A stretch of DNA of 64,000 nt from assembly GCA_945910005.1 (NCBI GenBank), contig CAMDTW010000642.1, positions 682,001-746,000 on the forward strand, written 5' to 3'. Positions within the stretch are counted from its first letter, which is position 1, and each line of letters opens with the position of its first letter. A program made the translations under genes and the position numbers. This DNA is from Isoperla grammatica (lineage: Eukaryota; Arthropoda; Insecta; Plecoptera; Perlodidae). A model generated the notes under the pieces. That model made no database searches. It saw only the letters and a program-made list of their open reading frames with translations, and was not told the DNA's origin. Positions 26,501 through 37,768 of the stretch are shown piece after piece.

Positions 26501-29500
26501 CCTCATATAGTGCATGTAGTGGCTTCTATGTCTTTGACTTAGCGCAGGGTTTATCAAGTACCGTCACCGTCACAATAGAGGAAACATGCGTTGTCCTCAT
26601 ACGTTGCATGTAGTGGCTTCTATGTCACTGACTTAGCGCAAGGTTTATAAAGTAAAACCACCGTCACAAGCAAGGAAACATGCGTTGTCCTGATACGTTG
26701 CATGTAGTGGCTTCTATGTCACTACCTTAGCGCAGGGTTTATCAAGTACAGTCACCGTCACAAGCAAGGAAACATGCGTTGTCCTCATACTTTGCATGTA
26801 GTGGCTTTCATGTCACTGACTTAGCGCAGGGTTTATCAAGTACAGTCACCGTCACAAGCAAGGAAACATGCGTTGACCTGATATGTTGCATGAAGTGGCT
26901 TCTATGTCACTGACTTAGCGCAGGGTTTATCAAGTACAGTCACCGTCACAAGCGAGGAAACATTCGTTGTCCTGATATGTTGCATTAAGTGGCTTATATG
27001 TCACTGACTTAGCGCAGGGTTTATCAAGTACAGTCAACGTCACAAGCGAGAAAACATGCGTTGTTCTGATACGTTGCATGTAGTGGCTTTCATGTCACTG
27101 ACTTAGCGCAGGGTTTATCAAGTAAAGTCACCGTCACAAGCGACGAAACATGCGTTGTCGTCATATGTTGCATGTAGTGGCTTTCATGTCACTGACTTAG
27201 CGCAGGGTTTATCAAGTTCAGTCACCGTCACAACCAAGGAAACATGCGTTGTCCTGACACGTTGCATGTAGTGGCTTCTATAACACTGACTTAGCGCAGG
27301 GTTTATCAAGTACAGTCACCGTCACAAGCGAGGAAACATGCGTTGTCCTCATACGTTGCATGTAGTGGCCTTCATGTCACTGACTTAGGGCAGGGTTTAT
27401 CAAGTACAGTCACCGTCACAAGCAAGGAAACATGCGTTGTCCTCATATGTTGCATGTAGTTGCTTCTATGTCACTGACTTAGCGCAGGGTTTATCAAGTA
27501 CAGTCACCGTCACAAGCAAGAAAACATGCGTTGTCCTCATATGTTGCATGTAGTTTTTTCTATGTCACTGACTTAGCGAAAGAATTATCAAGTACTGTCA
27601 CCGTCATAAGCAAGGAAACCTGCGTTGTCCTGATACGTTGCATATAGTAACTTTCATGTCAATGACTAAGCGCAGGGTTTATCAAGAAGAGTCACCGTCA
27701 CAAGCAAGGAAACATGCGTTGTCCTGATATGTTCATGTAGTGGCTTTTAAGTCACTGACTTAGCGCAGGGTTTATCAAGTACAGTCACCGTCACAAGCAA
27801 GGAAACATGCGTTGTCCTCATACGTTGCATGTAGTGGCTTCTATGTCACTGACTTAGCGCAAGGTTTATCAAGTACAGTCACCGTCACAAGCAAGGAAAC
27901 ATGCGTTGTCCTCATACGTTGCATGTAGTGGCTTTCATGTCACTGACTTAGCGCAGGCTTTATCAAGTACAGTCACCGTCACAAGCAAGGAAACATGCGT
28001 TGTCCTCATACGTTGCATGTAGTGGCTTCTATGTCACTGACTTAGCGCAGGGTTTATCAAGTACAGTCACCGTCACAAGCAAGGAAACATGCGTGTTCCT
28101 GATACGTTGCATGTAGTGGCTTCTATGTCACTGACTTAGCGCAGGGTTTATCAAGTACAGTCACCGTCACATGCAAGGAAACATGCGTTGTCCTGATATG
28201 TTGCATGTAGTGGCTTCTATGTCACTGACTTAGCGCAGGGTTTATAAAGTACAGTCACCGGCACACGCAAGGAAACATGCGTTGTCCTCATATGTTGCAT
28301 GTAGTGGCTTCTATGTCACTGACTTAGCGCAGGGTTTATCAAGTACAGTCACCGTCACAAGCAAGTAAACATGCGTTGTCCTCATACGTTGCATGTAGTG
28401 GCTTCTATGTCACTGACTTAGCGCAGGGTTTATCAAGTACAGTCACCTTCACAAGCAAGGAAACATGCGTTGTCCTCATACGTTGCATGTAGTGGCTTCT
28501 ATGTCACTGACTTAGCGCAGGCTTTATCAAGTACAGTCACCGTCACAAGCAAGGAAACATGCGTTGTCCTGATATGTTGCATGTAGTGGCTTCTATCTCA
28601 CTGACTTAGCGCAGGGTTTATCAAGTACAGTCACCGTCGCAAGCAAGGAAACATGCGTTGACCTGATATGTTGCATGTAGTGGCTTCTATGTCATTGACT
28701 TAGCGCAGGGTTTATCAAGTACAGTCACCGTCACAAGCGAGGAAACATGCGTTGTCCTCATACGTTGCATGTAGTGGCTTCTGTGCCTCTGACTTAGCGC
28801 AGGGTTTATCAAGTACAGTCACCGTCACAAGCGAGGAAACATGCGTTGTCCTGATATGTTGCATGAAGTTGCTTCTATGTCACTGACTTAGCGCAGGGTT
28901 TATCAAGTACAGTCCCCGTCACAAGCGAGGAAACATGCGTTGTTCTCATTCGTTGCATTTAGTGGCTTCTATGTCACTGACTTAGCGCAGGGTTTATCAA
29001 GTACAGTCACCGTGACAAGCGAGGAAACATGCGTTATCCTGATACGTTGCATGTAGTGGCTTCTATGTCACTGACTTAGCGCAGGGTTTATCAAGTACAG
29101 TCACCTTCACAAGCGAGGAAACATGCGTTGTTCTCATATGTTGCATGAAGTGGCTTTCATGTCACTGACTTAGCGCAGGGTTTATCAAGTACAGTCACCG
29201 TCACAAGCGAAGAAACATGCGTTGTTCTCATATGTTGCATGAAGTGGCTTTCATGTCACTGACTTAGCGCAAGGTTTATCAAGTACAGTCACCGTCACAA
29301 GCAAGGAAACATGCGTTGTCCTGATATGTTGCATGTAGTGGCTTCTATGTCACTTACTTAGCGCAGGGTTTATCAAGTACAGTCACCGTCACAAGCAAGG
29401 AAACATGCGTTGTCCTCATACGTTGCATGTAGTGGCTTCTATGTCACAGACTTAGCGCAGGGTTTATCAAGTACAGTCATCGTCACAAGCGAGGAAACAT

Positions 29501-32500
29501 GCGTTGTCCTGATATGTTGCATGTTGTGGCTTCTATGTCACTGACTTAGCGCAGGGTTTATCAAGTACAGTCGCCGTCACAAAAGAGGAAACATGGGTTG
29601 TCCTGATATGTTGCATGAAGTGGCTTCTATGTCACTGACTTAGCGCAGGGTTTATCAAGTACAGTCACCGTCACAATAGAGGAAACATGCGTTGTCCTGA
29701 TATGTTGCATGTAGTGGCTTACATTTCACTGACTTAGCGCAGGGTTTATCAAGTACAGTCACCGTCACAAACAAGGAAACATGCGTTGTCCTGATATGTT
29801 GCATGTAGTGGCTTCTATGTCACTGATTTAGCGCAGGGTTTATCAAGTACAGTCACCGTCACACTAGAGAAAACATGCGTTGTCCTGATACGTTGCATGT
29901 AGTGGCTTTCATGTCACTGACTTAGCGCAGGGTTTATCAAGTTCAGTCACCGTCACAAGCGAGGAAACATGCGTTGTTCTGATATGTTGCATGTAGTGGC
30001 TTCTATGTCACTGACTTAGCCCAGGGTTTATCAAGTACAGTCACCGTCACAATAGAGGAAACATGCATCGTCCTGATACGTTGCATGTATTGGCTTCTAT
30101 GTCACTGACTTAGCGCAGGGTTTATCAAGTACAGTCACCGTCACAAGCAAGTAAACATGCGTTGTGCTGATACGTTGCATGTAGTGGCTTTCATGGCACT
30201 GACTTAGCGCAGGGTCATCAAGTACAGTCACCGTCACAAGCAAGGAAACATGCATTGTCCTGATACGTTTCATGTAGTGGCTTCTATGTCACTGACTTAG
30301 CGCAGGGTTTATCAAGTACAGTCACCGTCACAATAGAGAAAACATGCGTTGTCCTGATACGTTGCATGTAGTGGCTTCTATGTCACTGACTTAGCGCAGG
30401 GTTTATCAAGTACAGTCACCGTCACAAGCAAGGAAACATGCGTTGTCCTCATACGTTGCATGTAGTGGCTTCTATGTCACTGCCTTAGCGCAGGGTTTAT
30501 CAAGTACAGTCACCGTCACAAGCGAGGAAACATGCGCTGTCCTCATACGTTTCATGTAGTGGCTTCTATGTCACTGACTTAGCGCAGGGTTTATCAAGTA
30601 CAGTCACCTTCACAAGTGAGGAAACATGAGTTGTCCTCATATTTTGCATGAAGTGGCTTTCATGTCACTGACTTAGCGCAGGGTTTATCAAGTACAGTCA
30701 CCTTCACAAGCGAGGAAACATGCGTTGTTCTCATATGTTGCATGAAGTGGCTTTCATGTCACTGACTTAGCGCAGGGTTTATCAAGTACAGTCACCGTCA
30801 CAAGCGAGGAAACATGCGTTGTCCTCATACGTTGCATGTAGTGGCTTCTATGTCACTTACTTAGCGCAGGGTTTATCAAGTACAGTCACCTTCACAAGCG
30901 AGGAAACATGCGTTGTTCTCATATGTTGCATGAAGTGGCTTTCTTGTCACTGACTAAGCGCAGGGTTAATCAAGTACAGTCACCGTCACAAGCTAGGAAA
31001 CATGCGTTGTTCTCAAATGTTGCATTGAGTGACTTTCATTTCACTGACTTAGCGCAAAGTTTATCAAGTACAGTCACCGTCACAAGCAAGGAAACATGCG
31101 TTGTCGTGATATGTTGCATGTAGTGGCTTCTATGTCACTGACATAGCGCAGGGTTTATCAAGTACAGTCACCGTCACAAGCGAGGAAACATGCGTTGTCC
31201 TCATATGTTGCATAAAGTGGCTTCAATGTCACTGACTTAGCGCAAGGTTTATCAAGTACAGTCACCTTCACAAGCGAGGACACATGCGTTGTTCTCATAT
31301 GTTGCATGAAGTGGCTTTCATGTCACTGACTTAGCGCAGGGTTTATCAAGTACAGTCACCGTCACAAGCGAGGAAACATGCGTTGTTCTCATATGTTGCA
31401 TGAAGTGGCTTTCATGTCACTGACTTAGCGCAGGGTTTATCAAGTACAGTCACCGTCACAAGCAAGGAAACATGCGTTTTCCTGATATGTTGCATGTAGT
31501 AGCTTCTATGTCACTGACTAAGCACAGGGTTTATCAAGTACAGTCTTCGTCACAAGCAAGGAAACATGCGTTGTCTTGATATGTTGCATGTAGTGGCCTT
31601 CATGTCACTGACTTAGCGCAAGGTTTATCAAGTACAGTCACCGTCACAAGCAAGGAAACATGCGTTGTCCTGATATGTTGCATGAAGTGGCTTCTATGTC
31701 ACTTACTTAGCGCAGGGTTTATCAAGTACAGTCACCGTCACAAGCAAGGAAACATGCGTTGTCCTCATATGTTGCATGTAGAGGCTTCTATGTCACTGAC
31801 TTAGCGCAGGGTTTATCAAGTACAGTCACCGTCACAAGCAAGGAAACATGCGTTGTCCTCATACGTTGCATGTAGTGGCTTCTATGTCACTGACATAGCG
31901 CAGGGTTTATCAAGTACAGTCACCGTCGCAAGCAAGGAAACATGCGTTGTCCTGATATGTTGCATGTAGTGGCTTCTATGTCAAGGACTAAGCGCAGGGT
32001 TTATCAAGTACAGTCACCGTCACAAGCGAGGAAACATGCGTTGTCCTCATATTTTGCATGTAGTGGCTTCTATGTCACTGACTTAGCGCAGGGTTTATCA
32101 AGTACAGTCACCTTCACAAGAGAGGAAACATGCGTTGTTCTCATATGTTGCATGAAGTGGCTTTCATGTCACTGACTTAGCGCAGGGTTTATCAAGTACA
32201 GTCACCTTCACAAGCGAGGAAACATGCGTTGTTCTCATATGTTGCATGAAGTGGCTTTCATGTCACTGACTTAGCGCAGGTTTAATCAAGTACAGTCACC
32301 GTCACAAGCAAGGAAACATGCGTTGTCCTGATATGTTGCATGAAGTGGCTTCTATGTCACTGACTTAGCGCAGGGTTTATCAAGTACAGTCACCGTCACA
32401 AGCAAGGAAACATGCGTTGTCCTCATATGTTGCATGTAGTGGCTTCTATGTCACTGACTTACCGCAGGGTTGATCAAGTACAGTCACCTTCACAAGCGAG

Positions 32501-35500
32501 GAAACATGCGTTGTTCTCATATGTTGCATGAAGTGGCTTTCATGTCACTGACTTAGCGCAGGGTTTATCAAGTACAGTCACCGTCACAAGCGAGGAAACA
32601 TACGTTGTTCTCATATGTTGCATGAAGTGGCTTTCATGTCACTGACTTAGCGCAGGGTTTATCAAGTTCAGTCACCGTCACAAGCAAGGAAACATGCGTA
32701 ATCCTGATATGTTGCATGTTGTGGCTTCTATGTCACTGACTAAGCGCAGGGTTTATCAAGAACAGTCACCGTCACAAGCAAGGAAACATGCGTTGTCCTG
32801 ATATGTTGCATGTAGTGGCCTTCATGTCACTGACTTAGCGCAAGGTTTATCAAGTAAAGTCACCGTCACAAGCAAGGAAACATGCGTTGTCCTGATATGT
32901 TGCATGTAGTGGCTTCTATGTAACTGACTAAGCGCAGGGTTTATCAAGTACAGTCACCGTCACAAGCAAGGAAACATGCGTTGTCCTCATACGTTGCATG
33001 AAGTGGCTTCTATGTCACTGACATAGCGTAAGGTTTATCAAGTACACCGTCGCAAGCAAGAAAACATGCGTTGTCCTGATATGTTGCATATAGTGGCTTC
33101 TATGTCACTGACTTAGCGCAGGGTTTATCAAGTACAGTCACCGTCACAATAGAGAAAACATGCGTTGTCCTCATACGTTGCATGTAGTGGCTTCTATGTC
33201 ACTGACTTAGCTCAGGGTTTATCAAGTACAGTCACCGTCACAAGCGAGGAAACATGCGTTGTTCTGATATGTTGCATGTAGTGGCTTCATGTCAATGACT
33301 TAGCTCAGGGTTTATCAAGTACAGTCACCGTTACAAGCGTGGAAAATTGCGTTGTCCTCATATGTTGCATGTAGAAGCTTTCATGTCACTGACTTAGCGC
33401 AGGGTTATCAAGTACAGTCACCGTCACAAGCAAGGAAACATGCGTTGTCCTGATACGTGCATGTAGTGGCTTCTATGTCACTGACTTAGCGCAGGGTTTA
33501 TCGAGTACAGTCACCGTCACAAGCAAGAAAACATGCGTTTTCCTGATACGTTGCATGTAGTGGCTTCTATGTCACTGACTTAGCGCAGGGTTTATCGAGT
33601 ACAGTCACCGTCACAAGCGAGGAAACATACGTTGTCCTGATACGTTGCATGTAGTGGCTTCTATATCACTGACTTAGCGCAGGGTTTATCGAGTACAGTC
33701 ACCGTCACAAGCAAGGAAACATGCGTTGTCCTGATACGTTGCATGTAGTAGCTTTTATGTCACTGACATAGCGCAGGGTTTATCAAGTACAGTTACCGTC
33801 ACAATAGAGGAAACATGCGTTGTGCTCATATACTGCATGAAGTGGTTTCTATGTCACTGACTTAGCGCAGGGTTTATCAAATCCAGTCACCGTCACAAGC
33901 AAGAAAACATGCGTTTTCCTGGTATGTTGCATGTAGTGAATTCTATGTCACTGACTTAGCGCAGGGTTTATCAAGTACAGTCACCGTCACAAGCAAGGAA
34001 ACATGCGTTGTCCCGATATGTTGCATGTAGTGGCTTCTATGTCACTGACTTAGCGCAGGGTTTATCAAGTACAGTCACCGTCACAAGCAAGAAAACATGC
34101 GTTGTCCTGATATGTTGCATGTAGTGGCTGTTATGTCACTGACTTAGCGCAGGGTTTTTTAAGTAAAATCACCGTCACAAGCAAGGTATGATATGTTGCA
34201 TGAAGTTGCTTTATTGTAACTGACTTAGCGCAGGGTTTATCAAGAAAAGTCACCGTCACAAGCAAGGAAACATGCGTTGACCTTATACGTTACATGTAGT
34301 GGCTTCTATGTCACTGACTTAGCGCAGGGTTTATCAAGTACAGTCACCGTCACAAGCAAGGAAACATGCGTTGCCCTCATACGTTGCATGTAGTGGCTTC
34401 TATGTCACTGACTTAGCGCAGGGTTTATCAAGTACAGTCACCGTCACAAGAAAGGAAACATGCGTTGTCCTCATACGTTGCATGTAGTGGCTCTATGTCA
34501 CTGACTTAGCGCAAGGTTTATCAAGTACAGTCACCATCACAAGCAAGGAAACATGCGTTGTCCTCATACGTTGCATGTAGTGGCTTTCATGTCACTGACT
34601 TAGCGCAGGGTTTATCAAGTACAGTCACCGTCACAAGCAAGAAAACATGCGTTGTCCTCATACGTTGCATGTAGTGGCTTCTATGTCACTGACTTAGCGC
34701 AGGGTTTATCAAGTTCAGTCACCGTCACAAGCAAGGAAACATGCGTTGTCCTGATACGTTGCATGTAGTGGCTTCTATGTCACTGACTTAGCGCAGGGTT
34801 TATCAAGTACAGTCACCGTCACAAGCAAGGAAACATGCGTTGTCCTCATACGTTGCATGTAGTGGCTTTCATGTCACTGACTTAGCGCAGGGTTTATCAA
34901 GTACAGTCACCGTCACAAGCAAGGCAACATGCGTTGTCCTGATATGTTGCATGAAGTGGCTTCTATGTCACTGACTTAGCGCAGGGTTTATCAAGTACAG
35001 TCACCGTCACAAGCGAGGAAACATGCGTTGTCCTGATATGTTGCATGTAGTGGCTTTCATGTCACTGACATAGCGCAGTGTTTATCAAGTACAGTCACCG
35101 TCACAAGCGAGAAAACATGCGTTGTCCTGATATGTTGCATGTAGGGTTTTTCATGTCACTTACATAGCGCAGGGTTTATCAAGTACAGTCACCGTCACAA
35201 TAGAGGAAACATGCGTTGTCCTCATATGTTGCATGAAGTGGCTTCTATGTCACTGACTTAGCGCAGGGTTTATCAAGTACAGTCACCGTCACAAGCGAGG
35301 AAACATGCGTTGTCCTCATACGTTTCATGTAGGGGGTTCTATGTCACTGACTTAGCGCAGGGTTCATCAAGTACAGTCACCTTCACAAGTGAGGAAACAT
35401 GAGTTGTCTTCATATTTTGCATGAAGTGGCTTTCATGTCACTGACTTATCGCAGGGTTTATAAAGTACAGTCACCTTCAATCGCGAGGAAACATGCGTTG

Positions 35501-36047
35501 TTCTCATATGTTGCATGAAGTGGCTTTCATGTCACTGACTTAGCGCAGGGTTTATCAAGTACAGTCACCGTCACAAGTGAGGAAACATGCGTTGTCCTCA
35601 TACGTTGCATGAAGTGGCTTCTATGTCACTGACTTAGCGCAGGGTTTATCAAGTACAGTCACCTTTACAAGCGAGGAAACATGCGTGTCTCATATGTTGC
35701 ATGAAGTGGTTACCATGTCACTGACTTAGCGCAGGGTGTTTCAAGAACAGTCACCGTCACAAGCGAGGAAACATGCGTTGTTCTCATATGTTGCATGAAG
35801 TGGCTTTCATGTCAATGACTTAGCGCGGGGTTTATCAAGTACAGTCACCGTCACAAGCAAGGAAACATGCGTTGTCCTGATATGTTGCATGTTGTGGCTT
35901 CTATGTCACTGACTTAGCGCAGGGTTTATCAAGTACAGTCACCGTCACAAGCGAGGATTTATGCGTTGTCCTCATATGTTGCATGTAGCGGCTTCTATGT
36001 CACTGACTTAGCGCAATGTTTATCAAGAACAGTCACCTTCACAAGCA
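14571..36047 (+). repeat. Tandem duplication, unit about 10-11.5 kb
   Basis: Copy 1 is about 14571-25920 and copy 2 about 26111-36047. At the left the offset is 11540 bp (CCGTCACCGTCACAATAG at 15021/26561; GGCACACG at 16720/28260). Further right it is 9942 (GTGCCTCTGAC at 18841/28783), then 10223 (open frames at 20685/30908 and 21719/31942), then 10127 (GAGGATTTATG near 25831/35958). Each step is a whole number of monomers, give or take a base: a net 17 extra monomers in copy 1 (internal duplication), 3 extra in copy 2 near 30350-30630, and one extra ACCATCACAAGC monomer in copy 1 near 24410. The parts are otherwise nearly collinear. Confidence 0.82.
15021..18290 (+). repeat. Nested tandem duplication, unit 2255 bp
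   Basis: CCGTCACCGTCACAATAG recurs at 15021 and 17276, and CGACGAAACA at 15601 and 17856, both at an offset of 2255 bp (24 monomers minus one base). The second copy is cut short at about 18290, where the order jumps from GTTGCTTCTATG directly to the TTTATAAAG...GGCACACG monomer that lies near 16710 in copy 1. This duplication is absent from the paralogous region 26561-28260, so it arose after, or on only one side of, the larger 11.5-kb duplication. Confidence 0.8.
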
Positions 36048-36059
36048 AGGAAACATGCG

Positions 36060-37052
36060 TTGTCCTCATACGTTGCATGTAGTGGCTTTCATGTCACTGA
36101 CTTAGCGCAGGGTTTATCAAGTACAGTCACCGTCACAAGCAAGAAAACATGCGTTGTCCTCATACGTTGCATGTAGTGGCTTCTATGTCACTGATTTGGC
36201 GCAGGGTTTATCAAGTACAGTCACCGTCACAAGCAAGGAAACTTGCGTTGTCCTGATACGTTGCATGTAGTGGCTTCTATGTCACTGACTTAGCGCAGGG
36301 TTTATCAAGTACAGTCACCGTCACAAGCAAGGAAACATGCGTTTTCCTCATACGTTGCATGTAGTGGCTTTCATGTCACTGACTTAGCGCAGGGTTTATC
36401 AAGTACAGTCACCGTCACAAGCAAGGAAACATGCGTTGTCCTCATCCGTTGCATGAAGTGGCTTCTATGTCACTGACTTAGCGCTGGGTTTATCAAGTAC
36501 AGTCACCGTCACAAGCAAGGAAACATGAGTTGTCCTGATATGTTGCATGTAGTGGCTTCTATGTCACTGACTTAGCGCAGAGTTTATCAAGTACAGTCAC
36601 CGTCACAAGCAAGGAAACATGCGTTGTCCTGATATGTTGCATGTTGTGGCTTTCATGTCACTGACTTAGCGCAGGGTTTATCAAGTACAGTCACCGTCAC
36701 AAGCAAGGAAACATGCGTTGTTCTGATACCTTGCATGTAGGGGCTTCTATGTCACTGACTTAGCGCAGGGTTAATCAAGTACAGTCACCGTCACAAGCAA
36801 GGAAACATGCGTTGTCCTCATACGTTGCAAGTAGTGGCTTCTATGTCACTGACTTAGTTATGGGTTTATCAAGTACAGTCACCGTCACAAGCAAGGAAAC
36901 ATGCGTTGTTCTCATACGTTGCATGTAGTGGCTTCTATGTCACTGACTTAGCGCAGGGTTTATCAAGTACAGTCACCGTCACAAGCGAGGAAACATGCGT
37001 TGTCCTGATTCGTTGCATGTAGTGGCTTCTATGTCACTGACTTAGCGCAGGA
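36060..37052 (+). repeat. Satellite flank paralogous to 2943-4302
   Basis: The kilobase before the full element repeats the monomer order found at 2943-4302: CTGATTTGGCGC at 36193 against 3068, GAAACTTGCG just after, GACTTAGTTATGGG near 36851 against about 4102, and the final GCAGGA at 37052 against 4302. The offset falls from 33125 to about 32751, meaning about four monomers fewer here. This alignment identifies the empty copy of the insertion site at 4302/4368 and so lets the insertion junction be read. Confidence 0.85.
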
Positions 37053-37552
37053 CGCGCCAATTTTTCGTCGCTATTGTTATGTATTATTCCGGGGTTGGTC
37101 AACCTGTATATTATTATCATATGTTTCGATTTTGGGCCAATCACGTAATCTCTTACCGTTTTCCCGTTTAGAGCCCGTTTGCTTATCTCTTATCTCGTCA
37201 GTATTGCTCGAGCTTCGATCTCGTGAAGTTCAATTTTTCTAGTGTTCCAGTCTTCGACCTCGTCGGTCACGTCAAGTTTTTTTTCTCTCTCGTTATTCTC
37301 TCGTTGCGCCCAAGACTGCTTCCTCGACGCTGCATGTCCTGGGTTCGATCGCCTTCCAGGCATTTTCATCTTTCCTTCTTTTCTTTTCTAAACTCGAGTT
37401 TCTTTCTTCTATCTCTTTCTCTCGACGGCCACTTTTCGCCAGTCGCTATTATCTACGCTACGTCACCTTCGAACATCATTGGGGTAAGTTTCAAACACAA
37501 ATATATACAGTCCACTAAAAAACTCTTCGGAGTGAGCACCCCGGCTCAAACA
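37053..37552 (+). repeat. 5' LTR (lacks terminal TGTT)
   Basis: 500 bp matching the 3' LTR from its fifth base. It differs from the 3' LTR by TT for GG near 37278, C for A in GATCGCCTTCC, CTTTTC for CTCTTC, and TTTTCG for TTTCCG. Three of these four changed sites (four of five bases) are private to this copy, as the solo LTR agrees with the 3' LTR there. It has AT-rich stretches (TGTATATTATTA near 37105, ATATATACAG at 37501), a long pyrimidine-rich section, and GTAAGT at 37484-37489. Which of these act as promoter or splice signals cannot be told from sequence alone. It ends CAAACA. Confidence 0.94.
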
Positions 37553-37554
37553 TA

Positions 37555-37572
37555 TGGTCCTCGCGGAGCCGA
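37555..37572 (+). other. Candidate primer-binding site
   Basis: TGGTCCTCGCGGAGCC begins two bases after the 5' LTR end. A site starting TGG would pair with the CCA end of a tRNA primer for minus-strand synthesis, and its position is canonical. It loosely resembles the complement of an animal tRNA-Tyr acceptor end, but the match needs a gap, so I do not assign the tRNA. Confidence 0.6.
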
Positions 37573-37768
37573 ATTGTCCCGTAATTTTCCGCATTTTTCT
37601 CGAAGATTTTCTCAATCAAGGTCAGTCCTCAGTTGGTCGCACAATATACACGTCATTGAGTGTTGTGTGTTTCCGCTCTCGTATTCTATTGATTGTGCTG
37701 TTCAGTGTTACTGTCTCTTATGTTCATTCCTTGTATTTCTAACATTGTCTTTTGCATTTTCGATCATA
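37573..37768 (+). other. Leader between primer site and gag ATG
   Basis: A T-rich leader of about 200 bp. The gag-pol reading frame stays open all the way back through this leader and into the LTR (to 37223), so the frame itself does not fix the start. In another frame an ATG at 37554, inside the primer-site region, opens a 62-codon frame ending at 37742, 26 bases before the gag ATG. It has no recognisable domain and is more likely incidental than a regulatory upstream frame. Confidence 0.5.

Larger units (their letters stand above)
1831..37052 (+). repeat. 94-bp satellite array, central segment
   Basis: About 375 monomers, all in the same orientation, fill 35 kb. Consensus phases, numbering from GACTTA: GTCAC at 28-32 and again at 34-38, ACATGC at 49-54, GCATGT at 71-76, and the palindrome GTCACTGAC spanning 89 to 3 of the next unit. 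Most variation is substitution at a few dimorphic positions (GCGAGG/GCAAGG/ATAGAGG, CTCATACG/CTGATATG, GTAGTGG/GAAGTGG, TTCTATG/TTTCATG). A few units carry small deletions, for example TATGTTCATGTAG. Short open frames of 60-77 codons recur because the period is 94 (1 mod 3), so a frame passes through all three phases before a stop; none looks like a gene. I see no promoter or other unique sequence in the segment. Confidence 0.97.

Noticed and set aside
37053..37552. Independent second insertion of the element at the same site
   Set aside because: The shared junction deletion and shared private satellite variants make a single insertion followed by duplication far simpler.
37554..37742. 62-codon upstream frame in the element leader
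   Set aside because: It overlaps the primer-binding region, has no recognisable domain, and is unsupported by a second copy.
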